Shown piece after piece: positions 1 through 5,508 of a stretch of DNA of 6,237 bases. The position numbers and the translations under genes were made by a program. Source of the DNA: RGIG5057 sp036653755 (lineage in GTDB: Bacteria > Bacillota > Clostridia > TANB77 > CAG-465); contig JAVVTJ010000055.1 in NCBI GenBank assembly GCA_036653755.1, positions 1-6,237 on the forward strand. The letters run 5' to 3'. Position 1 is the stretch's first letter. Each line of letters begins with the position of its first letter. The notes beneath the pieces are model-generated. The model ran no database searches and was not told the DNA's origin. It saw only the letters and a program-made list of their open reading frames with translations.

Positions 1-899
1 GGATTTGTTTTATCTATGTTTGTTACATCATATGGATTTGCTCCTATTTCATCATCTAGTGCTATATTATATACTCTTCCATATACTGCAACATTTGTAT
101 CTACTACAACTGCACTTGTATATTTAATCCAATTTCCACTTCCTATTTTATATTGTAATTCATATCCGCTTGGTACATTTGCATGACTTATTGTTACTGT
201 TACATTGTTTTTTGTCCATTCTGTTGTATTTGGTAATAACGATACTAATTCATTTACTCCTTTTGTTGTTATTTTACTTATATATGATATTGATTCTAAT
301 TCATTTGTTTTTGCTTTTACTTCTATTATATATTCTGTTCCTACTTTTAAGTTTTCAAATGTGTGTGTACTTTCTGGTTTTGTTATCCATTCTTCTACAT
401 TTATTCCTACTCCTGTTATTTTATACATATATCCTATTATTCCAGATGTACTATCCATTGTTACTTTTGCTGTTATTGCTGTTTCAGTTGATGTTAGCTC
501 TACTGTTTTTACTACTGGCAAGTCTCCTACTTTTATTTGTGCTTCTATTGCCCATTGTATTTGTTCTTTTGTAAATTTACTTGCGTTTATTGTTAATCTT
601 CCTTCTGTTATATATACTTTTCCATCATATTTACTTCCTTTTAGTTGCTCCATATATTTATATAACTCATCACTACTTGTTATTTTTTTGCTCATTATAT
701 TGTTGTCTGTTATATATCCTTTTGTTATTGATAACAGTACTTGTTCATCTAAACTTTTAAGTTCACTTTTAAATGATGCCTCATTTGCTTCATTTATTGG
801 ATTGTTATTTGTTAAAGACAGTATTACTGCTCCTGCTAATATTATTATTACTATTATTGTTACTACGAGTACTATTAGACTTATTCCTCTTTTTTTCAT
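1..899 (-). CDS. Prepilin-like anchored surface protein with FN3/Ig-like domains, 3' end beyond the left edge
   Basis: There are 299 full codons from an ATG at 899 and no stop before the window edge, so the gene is partial. Residues 1-5 are MKKRG, followed by a hydrophobic helix at about 6-28. This resembles a type IV prepilin leader (Gly at -1, helix starting ISLIV), but the usual Glu at +5 is Val. Residues 30-115 look like an alpha/beta stalk region. Residues 125-213 read as a fibronectin type III-like beta domain, with a KVGTEYIIEVKA strand near the end. Residues 217-299 look like an Ig-like module of the WTKNNVTVT...YKIGSGNWIKY type, ending in an NIDKTN linker that often precedes further repeats. 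A GGAAG sequence about 10 nt before the ATG can serve as ribosome binding site. The likely role is an extracellular pseudopilin or adhesin-like protein anchored by its N-terminal helix; the partner is unknown. Ile is almost only ATA, unlike the neighbouring genes. The reading frame is secure; the function is inferred. Confidence 0.85.
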   Translation of the reverse strand, partial: MKKRGISLIVLVVTIIVIIILAGAVILSLTNNNPINEANEASFKSELKSLDEQVLLSITKGYITDNNIMSKKITSSDELYKYMEQLKGSKYDGKVYITEGRLTINASKFTKEQIQWAIEAQIKVGDLPVVKTVELTSTETAITAKVTMDSTSGIIGYMYKITGVGINVEEWITKPESTHTFENLKVGTEYIIEVKAKTNELESISYISKITTKGVNELVSLLPNTTEWTKNNVTVTISHANVPSGYELQYKIGSGNWIKYTSAVVVDTNVAVYGRVYNIALDDEIGANPYDVTNIDKTN

Positions 900-1190
900 A
901 TCTTTCTTACTTCCTTTTCTTTTGTTTTATTCTTTACTTTTTAAAACTTTTTATACCTTTTTATGAGCTTTATTTTTTGTCTAATATATATGTATATATG
1001 TATTTTAAGTGACATAATGCTTTTATTCATTTTAACTCTACCACTCATATTACATTTAATATATATTACCATTAACGAATATATTGTATAACATTTTTAT
1101 TTTTTTTCAATAGCTTTACATTATTTTGTATAAATTCAACATATTTTAAAGATTTTACAGATTGCTATTTAGTCAATGATGTCAAGCTAA
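900..1190. other. AT-rich intergenic stretch, no gene recognised
   Basis: No convincing coding region is visible on either strand. It holds the upstream region of the minus-strand surface-protein gene, including its ribosome binding site next to 900 and the weak promoter candidate at 1083-1110. A TA-alternating tract lies at about 984-1003. A 29-codon minus-strand frame (941-1030) is present but lacks a good ribosome binding site. Confidence 0.6.
1083..1110 (-). promoter_or_regulatory. Possible promoter of the surface-protein gene
   Basis: On the minus strand TTGAAA (1105-1110) and TACAAT (1083-1088) are separated by 16 nt. This would start transcription near 1076 and leave a leader of about 175 nt before the ATG at 899. 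Many other A/T-rich hexamers occur here, so this is only the best of several weak candidates. Confidence 0.3.
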
Positions 1191-1415
1191 GAATATAATC
1201 AACGAATGATAAATAATTTAGATAAATTAGAAATTGATGAAGTAAAGAAAAGAATTCTTCTGAAAACTAGTGCATTTTTCAAGAAAAATAAATATAACAT
1301 TTAAGGAAATTACAAAATTTATGTTATATGTTAAAAGAAACATGAATAATACAATATACATATTTCAAGATATTTAAATGGTTGCCTTGATATAACAAAA
1401 AATATATAGTAGATA
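1191..1415 (+). pseudogene. Decayed N-terminal fragment resembling an IS4-type transposase
   Basis: An ATG at 1206 opens a 32-codon frame (MINNLDKLEIDEVKKRILLK..., stop at 1302). At the stop the similarity appears to pass to another frame: ITFKEITKFMLYVKRNMNN and then IYIFQDI, which stops just before 1380. A third frame continues with LNGCLDITKN and then YSR-stop-V. Read together, this resembles the start of IS4-family transposases, which often carry a F.KKR..TFK(D/E)II.F(M/I)L segment followed by a (S/T)KQ.(F/Y)S..R motif; here the glutamine codon of the last motif would have become TAG. No ribosome binding site precedes the ATG, no DDE catalytic part follows, and I could not identify terminal inverted repeats. 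The assignment rests on motif memory and several frameshifts. The alternative is chance coding in AT-rich intergenic DNA. Confidence 0.35.
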
Positions 1416-1420
1416 GGTAT

Positions 1421-1443
1421 GACATATTTATTCAAAATATGTC
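1421..1443. repeat. Perfect 9-bp inverted repeat with 5-nt loop
   Basis: GACATATTT at 1421-1429 is repeated in inverted orientation as AAATATGTC at 1435-1443. No T-run follows on either strand, so it is not a typical intrinsic terminator. It lies between the transposase-like remnant and the tRNA gene. It could be an operator-like palindrome or a leftover of a mobile element; no function can be assigned. Confidence 0.5.
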
Positions 1444-1488
1444 AACTGATATTAATTACAGCTGATATTTTTCAATAATAGGATTTAT

Positions 1489-1495
1489 AAAAAAA
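1489..1495 (-). terminator. U-tract just downstream of tRNA-Lys, possible termination site
   Basis: On the minus strand seven T residues begin three nucleotides after the encoded CCA. No separate hairpin lies between the tRNA and the tract, so this is at most a minimal terminator. Confidence 0.25.
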
Positions 1496-1498
1496 TTG

Positions 1499-1574
1499 TG
1501 GTGCACCATCTGGGACTCGAACCCAGGACCAATTGCTTAAGAGGCAACTGCTCTACCGACTGAGCTAATGGTAC
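1499..1574 (-). tRNA. tRNA-Lys (anticodon CUU), CCA encoded
   Basis: The 76-nt reverse complement folds as a standard cloverleaf. The acceptor GTACCAT pairs with ATGGTGC (one T-G wobble), followed by discriminator A and CCA. The D stem is GCTC/GAGC. The anticodon stem GTTGC/GCAAT encloses the loop CTCTTAA. The T arm is CTGGG/CCCAG around TTCGAGT. The anticodon CTT (plus-strand positions 1539-1541, written AAG there) reads AAG lysine codons. In a genome this AT-rich, AAA should dominate, so a separate tRNA-Lys(UUU) is expected elsewhere. The gene stands alone with its own promoter and is not in a tRNA cluster. Confidence 0.97.
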
Positions 1575-1589
1575 AGAAATAATATATAT

Positions 1590-1618
1590 ATTATACTAAT
1601 TTTTTACCTATATGTCAA
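1590..1618 (-). promoter_or_regulatory. Consensus sigma-A promoter of tRNA-Lys
   Basis: On the minus strand TTGACA (1613-1618) and TATAAT (1590-1595) are exact consensus boxes with the ideal 17-nt spacer. The predicted start near 1583 leaves a 5' leader of about nine nucleotides before the mature tRNA end at 1574, as expected for a stable-RNA gene. Confidence 0.9.
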
Positions 1619-1728
1619 GTTTTTTTATATAATTTTATAAACATATATGATTAATTTATGATAATGTCTTAAGTAATAACTTTTAAAAATATCCTAATAA
1701 GGAATACTAAGTCACAGAGGTAACAGAA

Positions 1729-1761
1729 ATGGAAAAGTTAAATCTAAGAATGAATGAATAA
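1729..1761 (+). CDS. Possible 10-codon peptide with good ribosome binding site
   Basis: ATG at 1729 opens MEKLNLRMNE and stops with TAA at 1759-1761, one base before the stem of the hairpin at 1763-1809. AGAGG at 1716-1720 sits 8 nt upstream, a proper ribosome binding distance. No clear plus-strand promoter was found. It could be a real tiny gene, the end of a decayed one, or chance; I do not recognise the peptide. Confidence 0.2.
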   Translation: MEKLNLRMNE

Positions 1762-1762
1762 A

Positions 1763-1809
1763 GTATAAATAAAGCCAGTAATATTCATAATTACTGGTTT
1801 TATTTATAC
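1763..1809 (-). terminator. Long terminator hairpin after rpsI
   Basis: A 20-bp stem (1763-1782 with 1790-1809, one G-T pair) closes a 7-nt loop (1783-1789). The core is CCAGTAAT/ATTACTGG. On the minus strand it lies 11 nt after the rpsI stop and runs into a T-rich tail, so it most likely ends the rplM-rpsI transcript. The near symmetry means it could also stop plus-strand transcripts. Confidence 0.85.
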
Positions 1810-1820
1810 TCTTTAAAATA

Positions 1821-2216
1821 TTATCTCTTACTAAATTGTGGTGCTTTTCTAGCTTTTTTAAGACCATATTTATGTCTTTCTTTAACTCTAGAATCTCTAG
1901 TAAGTAATCCATTTCTCTTTAATACTGTACGCGTATCTAAATCAGTTGTAGATAATGCTTTTGCAATGCCATGAGCTATAGCTCCAGCTTGACCTGCAAA
2001 TCCACCACCATGTACTGTTGCTTCAACATCATATTTTTCCATCATATTAGCTACTTTAAAAGGTTTCAATATTATTGCTTTTAAAGTTTCTAATGAAAAT
2101 ACTTCATTCATATCTTTTTTATTTACAGTTATTTTTCCTGTACCTGGTATTATGTTTACTCTTGCAATAGATGATTTTCTTTTTCCTGTTGCGTAAATAA
2201 ATTCTTTCTTTGCCAT
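1821..2216 (-). CDS. rpsI: 30S ribosomal protein S9 (uS9)
   Basis: This 131-residue protein has the usual S9 length. Family landmarks are GKRKSSIARVNIIPGTG near residues 11-27, HGGGFAGQAGAIAHGIAKAL at 69-88, and the basic C-terminal end LLTRDSRVKERHKYGLKKAR...PQFSKR. In the ribosome S9 sits in the head of the small subunit, and its C-terminal Lys-Arg tail reaches tRNA in the P site; that tail is intact here. The start was chosen as MAKKEF because AGGGGG lies 7 nt before this ATG; an upstream in-frame start would place the ribosome binding site inside the gene. It is the second gene of the rplM-rpsI operon, 11 nt after the rplM stop, and its ribosome binding site overlaps that stop codon, so the two are probably translationally coupled. 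Confidence 0.98.
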   Translation of the reverse strand: MAKKEFIYATGKRKSSIARVNIIPGTGKITVNKKDMNEVFSLETLKAIILKPFKVANMMEKYDVEATVHGGGFAGQAGAIAHGIAKALSTTDLDTRTVLKRNGLLTRDSRVKERHKYGLKKARKAPQFSKR

Positions 2217-2223
2217 TTGTTTG

Positions 2224-2229
2224 CCCCCT
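2224..2229 (-). promoter_or_regulatory. rpsI ribosome binding site overlapping the rplM stop codon
   Basis: Minus-strand AGGGGG shares its first two bases with the TAG stop of rplM (2228-2230) and lies 7 nt before the rpsI ATG. Ribosomes ending rplM would therefore sit on the rpsI initiation site, which keeps the two products balanced. It also decides the rpsI start. Confidence 0.8.
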
Positions 2230-2662
2230 AATAATTCCATATTTCAGGTTTTTGAGCTGTTTGATTATGCTCTCCACCCTTATATATTTTTAATTTTGTT
2301 AACATTGCTCTACCTAAACTATTTTTAGGCAACATACCTTTTACAGCAAGCATAACAGCTTTATCTGAACATTTATCCATTATTACAGAATATTTTGTTT
2401 CTTTCATTCCACCAACATAACCTGAATGTTGTCTATGAATTTTTTGATTTAATTTATCACCCGTTAAAACAATTTTATCACTGTTTAAAACTATAACATT
2501 ATCTCCACAATCTAAATGTGTAGAATAAGTTGGTTTATGTTTTCCTTTTAATAGTTTAGCTATTTCAGTTGCAACTCTACCTAATGGCTTGTCAGCAGCA
2601 TCAATAATATACCATTTTCTTTCAATTTCTTCTAGCTTTACGCTATGTGTAGTATTATTCAT
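2228..2662 (-). CDS. rplM: 50S ribosomal protein L13 (uL13)
   Basis: This 144-residue protein matches L13 along its length. ERKWYIIDAADKPLGRVATE at residues 14-33 is the typical beginning of the fold, followed by GKHKPTYSTHLDCGDNVIVLN, HSGYVGG at 79-85, and the family signature VKGMLPKNSLGRAMLTKLKIYKG at about 107-129. L13 binds 23S rRNA early in large-subunit assembly. The ATG at 2662 was chosen because GGAGG lies 5 nt upstream (2668-2672); an in-frame TTG 12 nt earlier overlaps that site and is not a likely start. The first gene of a two-gene operon with rpsI, it has its own promoter and a short leader that may bind L13. Confidence 0.98.
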   Translation of the reverse strand: MNNTTHSVKLEEIERKWYIIDAADKPLGRVATEIAKLLKGKHKPTYSTHLDCGDNVIVLNSDKIVLTGDKLNQKIHRQHSGYVGGMKETKYSVIMDKCSDKAVMLAVKGMLPKNSLGRAMLTKLKIYKGGEHNQTAQKPEIWNY

Positions 2663-2735
2663 AAAATCCTCCAAATATTTAATTTAATATAACTAGTGTA
2701 ATCTTCCGGGATTAATTAACTAATTATTTTTTACA
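2663..2735 (-). promoter_or_regulatory. Candidate L13 leader (autoregulatory 5' UTR of rplM)
   Basis: The predicted transcript start near 2735 gives a leader of about 73 nt. It holds a G/C-containing island, CCCGGAAGATTACAC (2696-2710), in otherwise A/T sequence, flanked by segments that can pair imperfectly (TTAATTAAT with ATTAAATTAA). In Firmicutes, rplM-rpsI operons often carry an L13 leader through which the protein is thought to repress its own mRNA. Position and size fit, but I could not match the structure to a covariance model. Confidence 0.5.
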
Positions 2736-2741
2736 TGTATT

Positions 2742-2770
2742 ATTATACAATTAAATAAGTATAAAGTCAA
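2742..2770 (-). promoter_or_regulatory. Promoter of the rplM-rpsI operon
   Basis: On the minus strand TTGACT (2765-2770) and TATAAT (2742-2747) are separated by exactly 17 nt, a near-consensus sigma-A promoter. It points away from the divergent HD-EAL promoter, and the two boxes are about 90 bp apart. Confidence 0.88.
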
Positions 2771-2860
2771 GAAAATATATGTATTTTACATAAAAATGTT
2801 TAAATAAAAAATTTAATTAATATAAACTTTTAAAAATTAGCTCTATTTTTAGAATAAATA

Positions 2861-2889
2861 TTGTAAAAAAAATAAATAGATGATATAAT
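2861..2889 (+). promoter_or_regulatory. Promoter of the HD-EAL / radical SAM operon
   Basis: TTGTAA (2861-2866) and TATAAT (2884-2889) are separated by 17 nt. The predicted start near 2896 leaves a leader of about 30 nt before the GTG start. The A/T-rich DNA directly upstream could act as an UP element. Confidence 0.75.
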
Positions 2890-2912
2890 TATTTTAGAAT
2901 TATATATATTAT

Positions 2913-2917
2913 GGAGG
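2913..2917 (+). promoter_or_regulatory. Ribosome binding site that fixes a GTG start
   Basis: GGAGG lies 8 nt before GTG at 2926. The in-frame ATG at 2911 overlaps this site and has no ribosome binding site of its own, and the ATG at 2919 is followed at once by TAG. The GTG is therefore the best start of the HD-EAL gene. Confidence 0.8.
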
Positions 2918-2925
2918 TATGTAGA

Positions 2926-4569
2926 GTGCAAAGTTATGAAGGAATAATTGATGTTGATGCAATGAATATAAAATCAGGGATTCAAGATGCTAAGGAAGAA
3001 ACAAGAATAAATAATATTATATCCTCGCTATATTCAACAAATGATTCACGTACATTAACAGACATATACTCTGATGTTTTACGTGATGATAATGTTGCAA
3101 GAATATTAATTAGAATAACAAACGAGCAATGTTTTTTAAGACATTTTCCTGAATTTTATGTTAAAAACAAATATGGTGAAAATGTTATAAATTGCATGCA
3201 AAATAGTAGTTACCATAGATATGGAGTTTTTAAACATATTTTAACTACCATTGAAGAAGTAGGTAAATATAATAGAACAATAGGTGATTCACATAGAAAA
3301 ATACTTAATTGGACAATGTTACTCCATGATATTGGCAAACCATATGTTAAAATAATTACTGAAAAAGACACTGATAGTTTTATAGGACATGATGAAATGT
3401 CTGTTGATTTATCAGAAGGTATTTTAGATAGATTTTATTTTACTGATGAAGAAAAACATTTAATTTTAACTTTAATAAAATATCATGATAAATTCTTAAA
3501 TGAAGGTGAAATAATTTATGATAATTTAAAAATTTTAGCAGAAGAATTAGGAAATAAAAAAGAATTATTTTATATGCTAATTGAAGTTAAAGATGCTGAT
3601 GCTGCTGCAAAAAGTATTGAAGTATATAACAAATATAAATTAACTAAAATAAAATATTTAGAATTTGCTAATACATATTTTGAAAATAACATTGTAAATT
3701 CTAAAACTCAAAATAATATTGTTACTGATAATTCATGTATAGTTTCAAATACTAATGATAATATTAATTATGTATTAGATGAAATAAATGATAATAATAT
3801 AGTAGCATCAGAATATGACAATATTATAGAAGATATAGCTGATAAAAAAAGAATGTGCACATTATATCAACCAATAGTTGATATAGCTAGGCAAACTGTA
3901 TTTGGTTATGAAGTTTTAACTAAAATAGAATATTCTAAACAAATAAATATTGATTTACTTTTAAAATATGCAAAAGATACAAAAAAATATGATAATTTGC
4001 AACAAACTTTATTTACAAATAGTATTGATAACTTTATTGGAATACACACAAAAGAATCTAATAAAGCATTTATAAATATTAATTTATCAAGCTATTTGTC
4101 TTATGTAAATAAACCAAGAATATATGATGCAATGAATCAGTTATATTTTGTTTTAGAATTACATGGATATGAAAAATATGATTTTACTTTTCTAAAGCAA
4201 ACTATTGATTTAATACATAGTAAAAATGGTAAAATATCTCTTGATCATTTTGGAATTGGATTATTTCAAATTGATGATTTAAAATTGATTACTCCAGATT
4301 ATATTAAATTAGATAAAAGTATAATTTTAGATATTTTAGAAAACAAAGATAAACAAAAATATGTTTCAGATTTACAAACTGCTTGTATTGCAAAAAATAT
4401 AAATTTAATTGCTGTTGGAGTTGAAAGTAAAGAAATATATTTAAAATTAAAAAGTTTAGGAATTAGATATATGCAAGGATATTTTTTATCCTATCCTGCA
4501 TATTCAATAGATATTTTAAATGATTATTTATCTACATTATTAACTAATACAAATGAAGAAATTATATAA
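2926..4569 (+). CDS. HD-domain protein fused to a degenerate EAL domain
   Basis: The protein has 547 residues from the GTG. Residues 1-90 are a helical region that I do not recognise. Residues about 92-240 are a metal-dependent HD phosphohydrolase-type domain: H97 and H104 in YHRYGVFKH, H134-D135 in LLHDIGKP, H155 in GHDEMS, H187 in IKYHD, and D223/D225 in KDADAAA. This spacing and wording resemble the HD part of CCA-adding tRNA nucleotidyltransferases, but no nucleotidyltransferase head precedes it. An Asn/Asp/Ile-rich linker (about 250-306) leads to an EAL-type domain (309-540): EVL in place of EAL (E329), ININLSS (N386), E411, DHFGIG in place of DDFGTG (D440, H441), IKLDKS (K461, D463), AVGVES in place of AEGVE (V497, E500), and MQGYFLS (Q517). 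EAL domains normally degrade cyclic di-GMP; loss of an Asp and a Glu suggests this one is inactive or a sensor. There is no GGDEF domain, signal peptide or membrane helix. It lies 16 nt upstream of a radical SAM gene. Domain calls are firm; substrate and role are unknown. Confidence 0.88.
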   Translation: MQSYEGIIDVDAMNIKSGIQDAKEETRINNIISSLYSTNDSRTLTDIYSDVLRDDNVARILIRITNEQCFLRHFPEFYVKNKYGENVINCMQNSSYHRYGVFKHILTTIEEVGKYNRTIGDSHRKILNWTMLLHDIGKPYVKIITEKDTDSFIGHDEMSVDLSEGILDRFYFTDEEKHLILTLIKYHDKFLNEGEIIYDNLKILAEELGNKKELFYMLIEVKDADAAAKSIEVYNKYKLTKIKYLEFANTYFENNIVNSKTQNNIVTDNSCIVSNTNDNINYVLDEINDNNIVASEYDNIIEDIADKKRMCTLYQPIVDIARQTVFGYEVLTKIEYSKQINIDLLLKYAKDTKKYDNLQQTLFTNSIDNFIGIHTKESNKAFININLSSYLSYVNKPRIYDAMNQLYFVLELHGYEKYDFTFLKQTIDLIHSKNGKISLDHFGIGLFQIDDLKLITPDYIKLDKSIILDILENKDKQKYVSDLQTACIAKNINLIAVGVESKEIYLKLKSLGIRYMQGYFLSYPAYSIDILNDYLSTLLTNTNEEII

Positions 4570-4575
4570 CAAAAT

Positions 4576-4579
4576 GGAG
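4576..4579 (+). promoter_or_regulatory. Ribosome binding site of the radical SAM gene
   Basis: GGAG lies 6 nt before the ATG at 4586. The earlier in-frame ATGs at 4553 and 4574 have no such site; the first lies inside the preceding gene and the second overlaps this site. This supports the start at 4586. Confidence 0.75.
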
Positions 4580-4585
4580 ACTAAA

Positions 4586-5482
4586 ATGATTGAATTATTA
4601 AATAAATGTGAGTTATGTCCACATAAATGTAATGTTAATAGATTAAAAAATAAACTAGGATTTTGTAGAGCAAATGATAAAGTTAAAATTGCACTAGCTT
4701 CTTTACATTATTTTGAAGAACCATGTATAAGTGGTAAAAATGGATCAGGTACTATATTTTTTTCTAATTGTAATATGAAATGTGTTTATTGTCAAAATTT
4801 TAAAATTAGTCAATGTGATTTTGGAAAAGAAATAACAATAGAACATTTAGCTGAAATATTTTTAAAACAGCAACAAAAAGGTGCAAATAATATAAATTTA
4901 GTAAGTCCTACTATATATGTGCCACAAATAATTGAAGCTATTAAAATTGCAAAAAGTAACGGATTAAAATTAAAAATAATTTACAATTCAAGTGGATATG
5001 ATACTGTTGAAACTATAAAATTATTAAATGGATATATTGATATTTACTTACCAGATTTTAAATATTCAGATGATATATTAGCATTAAAATATTCTAAAAT
5101 ATCTAATTATTTAGAAAATGCAAAAAGTAGTATAAAAGAAATGTATAATCAAGTAGGAAATCCTATTTTTGATGATAATGGAATTATACAAAAAGGATTA
5201 ATTGTACGTCATATGATTTTACCTAATAATATATTTAATTCATTAAATGTTTTAAATGAATTAAATGATTTGTTAGGTAATAAAATATACATAAGTATAA
5301 TGGCACAATATTTTCCTACATATCTTGCTAAAGATATTAAAGAAATTAATAGAAAAGTAACTAAAAATGAATTACAAACTATTGAAAACTTTATGAATTA
5401 TTTAAAATTTGAAAATGGATATATACAAGAGCTAGGAGAACATGAAGAAGAATATGTTCCTATATTTGATTTAAGCGAATAA
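4586..5482 (+). CDS. PflA-like radical SAM protein (COG1313 type)
   Basis: This 298-residue protein closely follows the COG1313 pattern. An N-terminal cysteine cluster, CELCPHKC (C8, C11, C15) plus C27 in GFCR, precedes EEPCISG (C47). Then GSGTIFFSNCNMKCVYCQNF holds the CxxxCxxC motif (C62, C66, C69) that binds the [4Fe-4S] cluster used to split S-adenosylmethionine. Further family segments are GANNINLVSPT, YNSSGYDTVETIKLLNG, DIYLPDFKYSDD, IKEMYNQVG, GLIVRHMILPN (R208, H209) and SIMAQYFPTY. These proteins are often annotated as pyruvate formate-lyase activating enzyme homologues, but their substrate is not established and no glycyl-radical enzyme is nearby. Length is normal and all key cysteines are present. 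It follows the HD-EAL gene by 16 nt and shares its promoter. Its stop codon is inside the terminator stem. Confidence 0.93.
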   Translation: MIELLNKCELCPHKCNVNRLKNKLGFCRANDKVKIALASLHYFEEPCISGKNGSGTIFFSNCNMKCVYCQNFKISQCDFGKEITIEHLAEIFLKQQQKGANNINLVSPTIYVPQIIEAIKIAKSNGLKLKIIYNSSGYDTVETIKLLNGYIDIYLPDFKYSDDILALKYSKISNYLENAKSSIKEMYNQVGNPIFDDNGIIQKGLIVRHMILPNNIFNSLNVLNELNDLLGNKIYISIMAQYFPTYLAKDIKEINRKVTKNELQTIENFMNYLKFENGYIQELGEHEEEYVPIFDLSE

Positions 5483-5504
5483 TGTAAAATACATTATTCG
5501 CTTA
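5472..5504 (+). terminator. Terminator of the HD-EAL / radical SAM operon, stem includes the stop codon
   Basis: A perfect 15-bp stem (5472-5486 with 5490-5504) closes a 3-nt loop and is followed on the plus strand by a T-rich tail. The left arm contains the last codons and TAA stop (5480-5482) of the radical SAM gene. On the minus strand, 5 nt after the mscL stop, the hairpin is the same but lacks a good T-run, so it may end mscL less efficiently. Confidence 0.85.
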
Positions 5505-5508
5505 TTAT

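Noticed and set aside
170..1012. Several long plus-strand frames rich in Leu, Ile, Phe and Ser
   Set aside because: They are mostly the antisense of the minus-strand surface-protein gene. The apparent hydrophobic proteins arise from its ATA/GTA/ACA codons read backwards, and they lack ribosome binding sites.
941..1030. 29-codon basic minus-strand frame (MNKSIMSLKI...) ahead of the surface-protein gene
   Set aside because: There is no good ribosome binding site, and the composition is what A/T-rich noncoding DNA gives. A leader peptide cannot be excluded.
1712..1912. 66-codon minus-strand frame overlapping the end of rpsI
   Set aside because: It lies in another frame across the well-supported rpsI 3' end and its terminator, so it is a shadow.
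2660..2674. Upstream TTG start for rplM
   Set aside because: The TTG overlaps the GGAGG ribosome binding site, which is correctly spaced for the ATG at 2662.
2771..2860. Short palindromes such as ATGTA-TTT-TACAT between the divergent promoters
   Set aside because: Five-bp arms are expected by chance in DNA this A/T-rich, and there is no second copy to suggest an operator.
4553..4585. Upstream start of the radical SAM gene overlapping the HD-EAL gene by 17 nt
   Set aside because: There is no ribosome binding site for it. GGAG is correctly placed for the ATG at 4586, and the COG1313-like sequence starts there.
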